Below, piece by piece: positions 1 through 13,800 of a DNA stretch of 64,000 nucleotides. The notes beneath the pieces are model-generated. The model was not told where the DNA came from. It ran no database searches and saw nothing but the letters and a program-made list of their open reading frames with translations. A program made the translations under genes and the position numbers. Source of the DNA: Megaustenia siamemsis (taxonomy: Eukaryota > Mollusca > Gastropoda > Stylommatophora > Ariophantidae); the NCBI GenBank assembly GCA_032433765.1, contig JAVIAB010000025.1, positions 39,381,262 through 39,445,261 on the forward strand, read 5' to 3'. How positions within the stretch are numbered: position 1 is the stretch's first letter; each line of letters begins with the position of its first letter.

Positions 1-99
1 TCAGTCGCTGGACACTGCGGGACATGCTGAGGAGGAGGTCTGAGCACCTATGGACATGTTCGGAGTGCAATGATGATAACCCGCAAATAACTCGATAAC

Positions 100-352
100 A
101 TTTCTCACACACACAATATATTCCTCTCACACAACACACATTTCTCTCACACAACACACATACAACCACACATTTCTCTCACACAACACACATACAACCA
201 CACATTTCTCTCACACAACACACATACAACCACACATTTCTCTCAGACAACACACATACAACCACACATTTCTCACACAGACAATATATTTCTCTCACAC
301 AACACACATTTCTCTCACACAACACACGTACAACCACACATTTCTCACCAAC
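100..352. repeat. AC-rich minisatellite
   Basis: Imperfect tandem copies of a roughly 34-bp unit built from 'cacacatttctctcacacaacacacatacaac'-like blocks. It lies upstream of the DDX1 promoter. Positions 1-99 and 353-599 hold nothing I recognise. Confidence 0.85.
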
Positions 353-599
353 TACACCGAAAAGGCCCGATTTCTGGAATTGACTTCAGAAACCAAATTG
401 GCATTCCTGTTATACGGAAGCTGAACTTAGGGGTCATTACCAGGTCAAGGATAACTAAACATTATCACAAGTTTCGAACTCTTACTACGAATCAACTTCA
501 AATAATTGTGTTTAAACAGAATTTTAAATGATTATCTTGAAATATTTTCACAAATTATTTGTTGTTACGTTTAAAAAATACAATTGCAAAATAAAAGTC

Positions 600-725
600 G
601 TACGACTTGAAGACTGCGTATCTCCGTATCTCCGTGTACCGTTAACTTCCGGCGAACACATTTTCCAAAAGTGAAAGTTGGCGACTGGCCCGGCGAGCAC
701 CAAAAGTTGGCTCTAGACATCAATC
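600..725 (+). promoter_or_regulatory. Putative TATA-less promoter and 5' UTR of DDX1
   Basis: The segment directly upstream of the DDX1 ATG is less AT-rich than its surroundings and has no TATA box. It carries ACTTCCGG at 645-652, which matches the ETS/GABP core common in housekeeping promoters, and two 'tatctccg' repeats at 619-634. The transcription start is not visible, so the UTR boundary is inferred. Confidence 0.35.
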
Positions 726-741
726 ATGACTGCTTTCGAAG
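726..741 (+). CDS. DDX1: DDX1 exon 1 (initiator ATG)
   Basis: ATG ACT GCT TTC GAA G encodes MTAFE plus one base, followed by the donor GTACTA. Joined to exon 2 it reads MTAFEEMGVMPE, which fits the conserved DDX1 N-terminus. That conserved junction is why this ATG is chosen. Confidence 0.88.
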
Positions 742-1437
742 GTACTAGAGACTCTCTTGTGTTCCTTGTCACTGAATTAACGACAGTCTCTTTAAAATGT
801 TTTTCTCTGATCAAAGAATATGTAAAAATGCTCCTGATGATCTTCTAACTAAATACAAAATTTAAAATGCTACCACAGGTCCACAGTCCTCTGAGTCCTC
901 AGTAAAAAAATAAAAAATGGACCACACTACAACTGTAACACACTCAGACCACAGGCTCAACTGTGCTGCCCAGCACTGTCAGTGTCACTGAGAGGGAGAG
1001 CTCAACATACATTAAAAATTATTGCTACTCTAATTCGCTGAGTAAAAAAAAAATGGTACTGCGTAGGCAAATATGAGATGAAGATGAATGATGATTATGA
1101 TGGCAATTACTAAAACTGCCAGAGTGAGACTACGTGACTACCGCGACTACTCAACTACTGAGACACTGACTGAGTCAAGAGTACTCAACAGTACTGCTAC
1201 TTCTGCTCAAATGAGCAGTTGCCATTAATTTGCGTAGTTGAGTCCGCCTTTTATTAATGGAGAGAGCAAAGAGAGATCAGAGATGTGCTTTTAATTTTAC
1301 TTTTACTAATAATTTTCTAAATTACATTTAGTTTAGTAAATTTTTAAGTATTTTAAATGTAATTCCATTAGAAAGAAAACAGTTACATTTTTTAATGCTA
1401 AATCTAATACTGACACTGGTGGACGCTTATCTCTGAT

Positions 1438-1496
<59 letters not shown>

Positions 1497-4400
1497 ACTT
1501 CCTTTGATACCAACCAGTACCAGGGCCTACCCTTCAGGTGTCAAGAGAGACACAAAGTTCTTTAGGTCTAGTTCTTGCCATTCTTGCAGCCTTAATCATT
1601 GTCAGTTGATATTGTAGTGTTTCCCAGATGCTGTCATCTTACTCTGGGCCCTGAGGCTCTGCTTCTATCTCCACTTTTAATTCATGTTTAGTATGGTGGT
1701 AAAGAACATCTTCCAGTTAGCACGCCATTTCATTTGTTGTCACTGTATGCTGTTTATAATTAATTCAGTGCCCAATCTCTCAATTACATCATTTCTAATT
1801 CTGTCCCTTCTATCTTTCGAGCTGTGGCCGGCCCATAGACCCAGATACTCTTTCTCTTTTTCTAAATTTTCTTTCTAGCAGTCTAATCCTTACAAAGATC
1901 TTTTATTAAATCTTGCCATTTGTCTCTGTTCTGTGCAAGCATTTTGATCTTATTGAGGGAGGTGATTCCTGTTGTCTTTGCCTCTCTGATCAATGTTCTT
2001 CTCAGTGTCTCTTTGGGTCGGCCTCTTTTCCTCCTACGTGTTTCCCACATGAGAGCTTGCTTTGTTATTAGGTTATTATCTCTTCTCATCACATGTCAAA
2101 CATATATCCATGATCTTTTCTTAATTACTAATCATATTAGTGGTTGATTGGTGATTTCTCTAATGTCTCTTCTGGTCACTTTCAAAATATTTTTGATTAC
2201 TACATTTTATCATTGAGTGCCCTCTCCGCATCAAAGGTTGGCTACCATGGAGCGCCATTCCACTCTGTCTCTTGCTTTGATGGTGCAGATTGCCATAGGC
2301 TGAATTGTCCATCTTTTGATGTTACTTGTCCATTTTAGTCTTGGTCTGCCTCTTTTACCTTGTATTTTCCCTTCTAATATTACTTTTATTAGACTGTTGT
2401 GTCTTTTAACATAACCAAAAATTTTCATTTGTCTTGCTCTAATTGTGTTTAGTAGTTCTTTTTTCATTTTTAGTTGTTTTAAAACTTCTTCGTTTGTTTT
2501 CTTTTCTTTCCATCCAATTCTACCTATTCTTCTATAAATCCACATTTCAAAGGCTTCAATTTTCTGTTCTATTTTCTGGTCTAATGTCCATGTTTCTGCA
2601 CCATACAGGAATATTGAGATGTAACATTTTGCTATTCTTAGTTTCAGCCCTGGTGTTATTTGTTTTGATGTTAGTATATTTTTCATGGCATTGAAATTAC
2701 TTTTTGCCATTCCTATTCTTTTATTTATTTCAGTTGTACATTTTCCATCACTGGTTATAGTATGTCCCAGGTAGTTGTAGCTCTGGACTGTCTCTAGATG
2801 TATTCCTTCAACTTTGATATTTAATTGTAGGTCTTGAGAATTTTCTTTGTTTATGATCATAGTTTTAGTCTTTTTTATATTCATATCTAATCCATATTTT
2901 TTGCTTGTCATGTTTATTACATTTAGTAAATGTTGTAGATCTTTAGGATTTTCTGCTAGTAGAACAGTATCATCAGCATATCTTAGGTTATTGATTATCT
3001 TCCCATTAATGTTAAGGCCTGGCATCTCATTGATATTTTTAAAGATTTGCTCAGTGTATAAATTGAACAAGCTTGGTGATAGGATGCATCCTTGTCTTAC
3101 TCCTCTTTTTATATCAATGGGTGTAGAGTTCTCCTTGTTATATTTTATTATTGCTGTTTGCTCCCAATACAAATTACATATCAGTCGTATGTCTGTGTCA
3201 TCCAGATTTATATCTTTTAGGCAATCTATAAGTTGCTCATGGTGTATTCTATCAAATGCTTTGGTGTAGTCTATGAAGCAGGCATATATTGGTTTGTTTA
3301 CTTCTATGTACTTTTCAATCAATGTCCTCATGCTGAATATGGCTTCTTTTGTCCCACTGTTTTTCTTGAATCCGAATTGCTGCTCATCTAGTTCATTATT
3401 AATTTTATTCTGAATCCTTCCTTGTATAACTTTTAGTAAAGTTTTGGTTACCTGGCTCATTAGGCTTATTGTTCTAAAATCGCTGCATTCAACTGCACCA
3501 TTCTTTTTAGGTAATGCTATAAAAGTTGATGTTTTTAGTTCATTTGGTATCAGGTATGTATCCTGTGCGGTATATGTCATTGCATATGTCTGTGATCATT
3601 TCAATGCCAAAATCTTCTAGTGCCTGTATCATCTGTATCTGTATATTGTCAGGTCCTGTTGCTTTTCCCTTTTTCATTGTTTTTATAGCTTTTTCTACTT
3701 CAGATTTCAGGATTTTATAGCGGGATGTACATTTTATGAATGGTTTTTTGTCCCTTTCGTCATGAAATAATTCTGTTACGTATTCCTGCCATCTTTCGAT
3801 TATATCTTTGTTGTCTGTTAGCATTCTTCCCTCTTTGTTTGCAATACATCCGTTTCCTGCTGCTTTTTTGTCTTTATTAGTCATTCTTTTTATTTCTGTG
3901 TGCATTCCTCTTAAATTTTGTTTACTTTCCATAGTTTCGATTTCTAGACATCTTTGGTTGAGCCAGTCTTCTTTTGCCTTTTTGCACATTTTTTGTATTT
4001 CATTATCAATTTCCTTGTATTTGGCAGTGTTTTTCGCTTGTCTTCTCTCTTCCATTTTTTCTAAAATGTCAGTTATCTATTTTTGTTTTTTGTTACTTTC
4101 CTTTTTGGGTAAGGTGATGCAGGATTCTTGTATGCTGTTTTTTATGCATTGCCATTTGGTTGTGACTTTTTCTTCAGGATTTTCTCTTCTGTTCTGCTCA
4201 ATCCCTTCTTCTAGCAGCCTCTGATATGTGTTCTTTACTTGTATAGTATAAGTTTCTTTCACATCTTTCTGATTTAAAGCTGTTGTATCTATTGCTGTTG
4301 CAGAATTAGTATTTTGTTTATTTCTCTTTAATTTGATTTTTATTTTAATCATTACAGGATTGTGATCTGAATTATTATCTGCTCCTGGATAGGTTTCTTA

Positions 4401-4820
4401 CTACTTTTAACTTATGGTTATTCATGAACAATTATATTTGGCACTGATAGCACAAGGTCATAATGAATATGTATACCTTCACTGTTGGTAATTACTGTTT
4501 CACCTTTAAAGATATTGCTTTTGAAACCAAACTGGCGGGTCTAATCTTACTACGACATACTCCAGGACTGTAGATGAACAAATGTAGAAAATTTAACAGT
4601 TGATGTCTGAACATGCTGCCAAGAATAATGTGGTGTTCTTATGCAGCTCTTCTTTTTTAAATCCATCTTTTTTTTGTGGCCAATCGTTTTATAGGTGAGG
4701 CAGTGATTGGAGGTTTAATTCTAGATGAGGGTAGAATTGATTTAGATAAACTAACTGAATAAAGTGCAATGGGACATTGTTCCAAGCAGAAATAATTTGG
4801 GACATTACACTTGTAAATAC

Positions 4821-4899
<79 letters not shown>

Positions 4900-7800
4900 C
4901 TGTCCGTTCAGGCTATGTTATTTAATACAGTGCTTTTTTTTTTTCTTTTCCTTTTAAGTCTTATTTTCTTCTCATTAAATTAATCAACTTAATTGTTTTG
5001 ATCTTTGTATTTTTTTCCCCCCAGAAATGGGTGTAATGCCAGAGATTGGCAAGGCTGTGGAAGAAATGGACTGGAGGTTTGTTGTGTTTTTACTTTCCAT
5101 TGAATTTATTTGACAAGACATGTTTTTGAATCTGAGTTCTATCTGTCAGCATTTCTGTGTTGGGAGATGGAGTTTAGAAGGTTGGTTATTGTTGGAAGAT
5201 GGAGTTTAGGGGTTGGTTATTGTTGGAAGATTGAGTTTAGAAGGTTGGTTATTGTTGGAAGATGGAGTTTAGAGGTTGGTTATTGTTGGAAGATGGAGTT
5301 TAGAGGTTGGTTATTGTTGGAAGATGGAGTTTAGAGGTTGGTTATTGTTGGAAGATGGAGTTTAGAAGGTTGGTTATTGTTGGAAGATGGAGTTTAGAGG
5401 TTGGTTATTGTTGGAAGATGGAGTTTAGAGGTTGGTTATTGTTGGAAGATGGAGTTTAGAGGTTGGTTATTGTTGGAAGATGGAGTTTAGAGGTTGGTTA
5501 TTGTTGGAAGATGGAGTTTAGAGGTTGGTTATTGTTGGAAGATGGAGTTTAGAGGTTGGTTATTGTTGGAAGATTGAGTTTAGAGGTTGGTTATTGTTGG
5601 AAGATGGAGTTTAGAGGTTGGTTATTGTTGGAAGATTGAGTTTAGAAGGTTGGTTATTGTTGGAAGATGGAGTTTAGAAGGTTGGTTATTGTTGGAAGAT
5701 TGAGTTTAGAGGTTGGTTATTGTTGGAAGATGGAGTTTAGAGGTTGGTTATTGTTGGAAGATTGAGTTTAGAAGGTTGGTTATTGTTGGGAGATGGAGTT
5801 TAGAGGTTGGTTATTGTTGGAAGATGGAGTTTAGAGGTTGGTTATTGTTGGAAGATGGAGTTTAGAGGTTGGTTATTGTTGGAAGATTGAGTTTAGAGGT
5901 TGGTTATTGTTGGAAGATGGAGGTTGGTTATTGTTGGAAGATGGAGGTTGGTTATTGTTGGAAGATGGAGGTTGGTTATTGTTGGAAGATGGAGTTTAGA
6001 GGTTGGTTATTGTTGGAAGATTGAGTTTAGAGGTTGGTTATTGTTGGAAGATGGAGGTTGGTTATTGTTGGAAGATGGAGTTTAGAGGTTGGTTATTGTT
6101 GGAAGATGGAGTTTAGAAGGTTGGTTATTGTTGGAAGATGGAGTTTAGAAGGTTGGTTATTGTTGGAAGATGGAGTTTAGAAGGTTGGTTATTGTTGGAA
6201 GATGGAGTTTAGAAGGTTGGTTATTGTTGAAAGATGGAGGTTGGTTATTGTTGGAAGATGGAGTTTAGAGGTTGGTTATTGTTGGAAGATGGAGTTTAGA
6301 GGTTGGTTATTGTTGGAAGATGGAGTTTAGAGGTTGGTTATTGTTGGAAGATGGAGTTTAGAGGTTGGTTATTGTTGGAAGATGGAGTTTAGAGGTTGGT
6401 TATTGTTGGAAGATTGAGTTTAGAAGGTTGGTTATTGTTGAAAGATGGAGTTTAGAGGTTGGTTATTGTTGGAAGATGGAGTTTAGAGGTTGGTTATTGT
6501 TGGAAGATGGAGTTTAGAGGTTTGTTATTGTTGGAAGATGGAGTTTAGAAGGTTGGTTATTGTTGGAAGATGGAGTTTAGAGGTTGGTTATTGTTGGAAG
6601 ATGGAGTTTAGAGGTTGGATATTGTTGAAAGATTGAGTTTAGAGGTTGGTTATTGTTGGAAGATTGAGTTTAGAGGTTGGTTATTGTTGGAAGATGGAGT
6701 TTAGTAGAGATAAGTAATTGCTGGGAGATGGAATTTAGTAGAGATTAGTAATTGTTGGAAGATGGAGTTTAGTAGAGATTAGTAATTGTTGGGAGATGAG
6801 ATTAGAGCTTTGGTTATTGTTGGGAGATTGAGTTTAGAGATTGGTTATTGTTGGGAGATGGAGTTTAGAGGTTTTGTTATTGTAACAAATTGGTTATTAA
6901 AGTGAGATGGAGTTTAGTAGAGTTTGGTAATTGTTTCGAGATGGAGTTTAGAGATTAGTTATTGATGGAAGATGGGAGTTTAGAGATTGGTTTTGTTGGG
7001 AGCTTAGATTTCAGATGCTGCCAAAGTGTGCAATGTAAACAGATACTCATATTTGTGTGTGTACAAGGATCACTGTTGTTTTTACAGTTTGCCGACTGAT
7101 GTACAGGCTGAGGCAATACCCATGATTCTTGGAGGTGGTGATGTACTCATGGTAAGCGAGTTGTATTTTCTCCCACTTAACGTATTTGTGACCTGTCTCT
7201 TGTATGTGAAAATAGTAAAAGCTATCTTCTTCTTTCTTCTACCTTTCAGCTCCCAATGGAGCATAGGTCTTCAACAAACACTTTCCAAGTTGCTCTGTTT
7301 TTTGCCATTCTTTTAAGATCATTCCATGTCTTCCCCATCATCTTCATCTCTGCTTCTGTCTGTCTTCTCCAAGAATTCCTTGATCTTCCTCTTTGTCTTT
7401 TCCCCTGGGGATTCCAAAAAAGGGCCTGTTGTGTAATACTCTCATTTGGCCTCCGCAGTGTGTGTCCTATCCATCGCCATCGTCTTCGCTGTATCTCTTT
7501 ATCCACTGGTATTTGAATGGTACATTTCTATAATTCTATGTTAGTGATTTTGTCCTGCCATTTCCATCCTTTTATTCTGCGTAAGCATCCATTAATGAAA
7601 GTCTGTATCTTCATGATTGTCAATTTTGTTGTTTCCATGTTTCACAGCCATATAATAGGACTGACTTAACATTTGAGTTGAAAATTATTTTTGTATTTAA
7701 CCTAATTTCTTTGGATTTCCATATGTTTCCCAGCGCAATGAAAGCTCCTCTTGCTTTTGATATCCTTATTTTGGTATAATTTTCTGTTCCTCCCTCTTTA

Positions 7801-10800
7801 TCTAAATTACTGCCCAGATATATGTAAGATTGTACATCTAGTAGAGGTATTTCTCCTAATTTTATTTGGTTATTGCCAACTGTACTAATTCTCATAATGT
7901 TGGTCTTATCTCTATTAATCTTCAGTCCTAGCTGTTGTGATCTCTCATCAAGTATGCTCGTTTTATCTTGAATCTGTTGATGGCTGTGTGATAAGAGAGC
8001 TATGTCATCAGCAAAGTCTAAATCATCAAGTTGCTTGGTCAGTGACCACTGGATTCCATTTCTGTTGTTTTGAGTTATTTTCATAATCCAATTTGTGGCC
8101 AGTAGAAAGAGAAATGGAGACAGAAGGCATCCTTGCCTTACTCCTGTTCTTATTTCAAATGCTTCTGTAAGCTGTCCTTCATGCACCACACTACATTTTG
8201 TTCCTTCATACATTGTTTTTATCAGGTTAATAAACTTTATGGGGATTCTGTAATGACTCAGTGACTTCCTGAGCATTCCTCTGTCTAAACTATCAAATGC
8301 CTTTTTGTAATCTATGAATCCAATATAAAGTGGGGATTTTAGTTCTAAACTTTGCTCAACTATTATACGTAGAGTAGTTACTTGATCAGCACATGATCTG
8401 TTCTTCCTAAAACCTGCTTGTTCATCTCTCAAATGTTTCTCTATGACCTCTTTTAGTCTCTCCAGAATGATTCTGCTTAATATTTTCCCTTTGCACTGAT
8501 AGTAGCATAATTCCCCTATAATTTGTGCACTCCTTTAAACTTCCTTTCTTTGGTAGTTTTTTCATATAATATCATGTACTCATGGTAAGCGAGTTGTATT
8601 TTCTCCCACTTAACGTATATGTGACCTGTCTCTTGCATGTGAAAATAGTAAAAGCTATATGAAGAGAAAATTACGATTGGTGTCTGATCATTTTTTTTTT
8701 AAAAAACTAAATTGCAAGAGAAGGCAGTCAGATGACCAGAGATGGAGACACCAGTCCAGTGTTACTGTGGTTTATCAGAGATGGAGACACCAGTCCAGTG
8801 TTACTGTGGTTTATCAGAGATGGAGACACCAGTCCAGTGTTACTGTGGTTTATCAGAGATGGAGACACCAGTCCAGTGTTACTGTGGTTTATTAAGATTT
8901 CTCTGTGGGAAGAATGTGAGAAAATGAAATCCCAAAAATCTGAATTTGCAAAAATAAACTTAAAAAAAGATTTCTTTTTGTGAACAATCCTCCCTCCGTC
9001 CCTCCCTCCCAATATCTAGTGTTCACCCAATGACTATTAAAGGAATTAATACTCCTCTTTGGGAAGTAGAGTAGGGTCTTGATTTGCTCATTTGTTCGCC
9101 AATCCTGATGCATGCAGTCAGCTGTGGGTCACTGAATGGGCATCCTGGCCCTCAACAGTTCTATTTAAATGCTTTGATAATTGAAATGATACAATTGTTG
9201 ATTATTTGTGGAAGCTATTTGTTCCCTGCCAACAGTTTAGATCTAATCTTTCCAGTTCTATGAATGCGATCTCTGACCCTCGTGTATCTTTTTCTAACAC
9301 TTTCCTCACAAATCTTCAACAAGCCCTTCTTCATTTGTACATGTCTTTTTCTTCTACCTTTCAGCGTCCTGTGGAGCATAGGTCTTCACCAAACACTTTC
9401 CAAACTGTTCTGTTTCTTGCCATTCTTTTAAGATCATTCCATATCTGCTTCCATCTGTCTTCTCCAAGAATATTTTGGTCTTCCTCTTTGGCTTTTTCCT
9501 TGGGGATTCCAAAAAAAGGGCCTGTTGTGTAATACTCTCAATTGGCTTCTGCAGTGTGTGTCCTATCCATTGCCATCATCTTTCCTTTATTTGTGCTTGT
9601 CTTGGACTAATATTTGTACTTCATTCTTATCTCCCCTGTCCATTGTTTGGGAAAATACATGTATCATAACTCATTCTATTATATAGAGATATGCAAATGC
9701 TCTTATTTTTAAACATTTTAACTATATTTGTTTCCCCAGGCTGCTGAGACAGGAAGTGGAAAGACTGGGGTAAGATTACTCTTTGATAAATTAAATGTTC
9801 GTTGAAATGAATTTTGAGAAATTATCTGGCCACATATTTATCTTTTCGAGGACTGGGTGTTTAGAGGTGAGACATCAACTTCTGAACAAATTTGTGATTT
9901 CTTTGTAGCTTTACCCTTCCCCAGTCTCTAGGTAGTGAAAAACAGGTTTGAGACAAAAAAACAGGTGGATATCAAAGTTGAAGGAATAGACCTGGAGACA
10001 GTTCAGAGCTACAATTACCTTGGACATACTATAACCAGTTATGGAAAATGGAAAACTGAAATAAACAAAAGAATAGGAATGGCAAAAGTAATTAATGTCA
10101 AAACAAATAACACCAGGGCTAAAACTAAGAATAGCAAAATGTTATATCATCTCAACATTTCTGTGTGGTATTAGACAAGAAAATAACAGAAAATTGAAGC
10201 CTTTGTAATGTGGACTTATAGAACAATAGGAAGAATTGGATGGAAAGAAAAGAAAACAAATGATGAAGTCTTAAAACAACTAAAAATGAAAAGAGCACAA
10301 TTCAAACAAGGCAAATGAGATTTTTGGGGCATGTTAAAAGACACAGCAGCCTACTAAAAGTAATCTTGAAAGGGAAAATACAAGGTAGCAGAGGCAGACC
10401 AAAACTAACATGGACGTGTAAAATCAAAAGATGGACAAGTCAGCCTATGACAACCAGCATTATCAAAGCAAGAGACAGGCAAAATCCAAATCATTATCAA
10501 AGACCAGGATCGTGAAAAATGGGAACAAGAACACCCAAAGTATAACGAGAGGGACGGATGCCTCCAACTATCAAGGAGGGATCAAGTCATACTTCGCCTA
10601 TGCACTGGTCACAGCAGAATGAGAAACCACATGTTCACCAAACTCAAAATAGGAACTACCAGCCAATGCCACTGTACCCTGGATGACATGACAACAAAAC
10701 ACATTCTACAGGATTGCCGCCCGTACACATGCCTGAGGAGGACAATGTGGTCCACCTCCCAGAAAGAGAAACTATATGGGGCAACCGAATCACTTAAACA

Positions 10801-13800
10801 GACAGTTGCCTTTATAAGAGAGTGCAGAGTCTTAGTCTGAATGAGCCATGATCACAGAAGTTGTAATTATTTGCTGCAGTTAATTTCAAATATATTTTGT
10901 TGCTAAGCATTTATATAAAATATTTGTTGTTGCAAGTCATTGTTCTAATTTGTATTTTGTTGCAAGTTATTATTCTCATGTTTCTGTGATTATCTCTCTA
11001 TCTTTCGTGCACCTGAAATATTGTCTCTATCTGTAATGTCGTTTCCTGTATAAATTTTACTCCCTTTTGTAACTCTTGCAGTGGCCTATATAGTTTTGTC
11101 TGTAGTGTTGTATCTATGGGCCAATGAATTTTCCTGTCTACTATATTCAGTACAGTCTTTAAGTATGTGTTCAGCAGTCTGGAATGCCCATTCACATGTA
11201 CATGTAGTTGATTTGCCGATCTTGAATTTTGTATACATGTAACTGTGGAGTTGATTGTGTTCTGTTCTGAGGCGTATAATGTCTATGTCTTTGCAAGTCA
11301 TCGTTATAATGGTTACATTGTTACAAGTCATGTTCTAATGTGTATTTTGTTACCAGGCATTCTGCATCCCAGTCCTCCAAATTGTGTATGAGTCAATGAA
11401 GGATCTACAAGAAGGCAAGGGGGCTGGAAAGGGAGCAGGCAAAACGGCTGTCAAGAGTGGCAGTGAGTGCTTGTAAATGTTTAGTATGCCCTGTACACTT
11501 ACTTGCTATATTTCTGTTCTTAGAATATGCTGTATTTGGTCTTACAAGTTTTAGATTTTTAGTGATGTGATTGTATGAGATAGTTGGATTGCCACAGTTA
11601 ATTAGTAAATCTGTTATGTGGAAAGAAGAAGTTATATAAAAAAAAATACACTCTGTAAACAGTGTAAAGTTTTGTACGTTTTTTTTTTATCTTTTTGCCT
11701 TGTCACGTGACCAAACCATTTTATCTGTTGTTTCTTTATATATTCTATGATGGGGGATATTCCTAGTTTTTTTCTCAGTTCTTCTTTTTTGATCTTGTCT
11801 CCCAGACTGTTTCCTGTCATTCATCTAACATTTTTAATTCAAGTAGAGGTTATTTTTCTTATAGTTCTTGCATCTAGGGTCTGTGACAAGCATTGGTAGC
11901 ACAACGTTGGGATGAAGATTGTATGGTGGAGTGCCCCCCTTTTTTTTTTACAGTAACACCTCAAGTCGTAAAATACTACTTTTGGCATTTGGAAAGAAGC
12001 TAAAATAAGAAAAAATAGATTCTCTGTAAATAGTGTAAAGTCTCGTACGTCATGTTTCTACATCTGCATTCAAGGAGTTTGTTCTTGTTGATGTATACCA
12101 TGAGTTTATATGGGCAGGAGATCTTTGACTCATTGAGTGTGGTGGGTCTGAGTAGGATTATTTGACATATACTGGAGTAGTTGGAGTTCATCTAGTCCCA
12201 GACTTTGCTGGGAAACTACTAGTCCAGCCCAGAGGTACTGCAATACTAGGTCTTCTATATCAGTAAGAGCCATCACTACACGGAGTATGGTTATTATAGG
12301 TTCTGTTAGCCATCTTGTTTTGTCATAGGCTGTTACGGGAGGAGACCGATGAGGAGGTAGAATCACTAGGTCTTGGTCAACTGATGGTCTGATGGCCTTG
12401 CTAATGTGACAGCAAGTCACAAATTAGAGAGCCATATTGCCATAGTTTAATACTAGATCTCTTGTTGTGTCATTGTATGAGAGAGCCATGTTGTCACAGT
12501 TAAATAGTAGATATTTTGATGTGTGTTTGTATGAGAGAGCCATGTTGTCACAGTTAAATAGTAGATATTTTGATGTGTGTTTGTATGAGAGAGCCATATT
12601 GTCACAGTTAAATAGTAGATATTTTGATGTGTGTTTGTATGAGAGAGCCATATTGTCACAGCCAGATAGTAGATTTCTTAATGTGTGTGTTTTTATGAGA
12701 GAACCAGATCTTTTGCTGCGTGAGACAGAAATGGGTCTCCCAACTGCAATCTCAATGTCTAGGCACTTTGTAAAGGTCAAGGTAAAGTACAAGAATTGAA
12801 TCGGCGTCTTAGCATGATATATGTGCTTGGTCACCTATCCAGAAGTGTTCGGAGACTCAAGCATCAAAACTCATGATGTGAGGCAGCAATCCACACCTTC
12901 CCAGAGTACTACCTATTTCTGTCAGTGGCTGGGTCGACCGCGGAGGTATTTTTTTCCCAACCATGAGTACAACTCACACTGCTTCCAATGGGAATCAAAC
13001 ACGGGTTGTCCGAACGTCGTAGCTAGTCCGGTGGTTTTCTCAACTAGGCTACCGAGGCCCCCAATCACATCGTGTACATTTTCTTGTTATGAGTGAACTA
13101 ACGTACATTTGTAGTTGTTTATTTGCGTGACTGACTCTTGCTTCTGTTGTTTATGTGTAGCCGCGAGTAGGGGGGGGAGACCACGAGAAATGAGGGTGAG
13201 CAGGAAAAAGTGTGAGTTGCGGGACAGGCGATCAGATAGCCGGAAGTGGGAAGCCCACGAGAAGTTATGAAAATACGTGAAGTTTGAATCTCGAGATAAG
13301 TGAGAGGGTCTAGTAGACAAGTAAATAGACACGTGGGTAGTGTTGATTGTAGGAAAATAGAGGAAGTAGTTTTTGTTTGGATGATATGAGGAGTATTTGA
13401 AAACGGGGCACAAAGAAACGGAAGGAAATCTAGCTCTGAAGACAGAGATATTACACACCTAGGATTTGAATGGGGCGGTCATGTTGAGTGGTTAGCCCAT
13501 AGGGGCCGATAATGGCCCAAACTAGTAAGTAGTGCTTAAGTTTTAAAGTTTAGACTAGGAGGAAATCTAGCTCTGAAGAGAGAGATGTCACATGCCTAGG
13601 ATTAGATAGGGGCTGACAATAGCCCACGGTAGCCAGTAGTGTTCACGAGAATTAGAGTCAAAGGCCACGCGTAGATAGAATAGAGTAGAAATAGATTAGG
13701 GAATTGTTCAATGAGGAACAGTTCCCAAATAATATGTCAGCATAGTTAAGTGTGTGAGAGCCTAGGGCCCAGTGGCAAGTAATATTGCTACTGGGCAGTG

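Noticed and set aside
5110..6085. Frames of [16 protein letters not shown] type
   Set aside because: Translations of the 31/32-bp intron 2 minisatellite.
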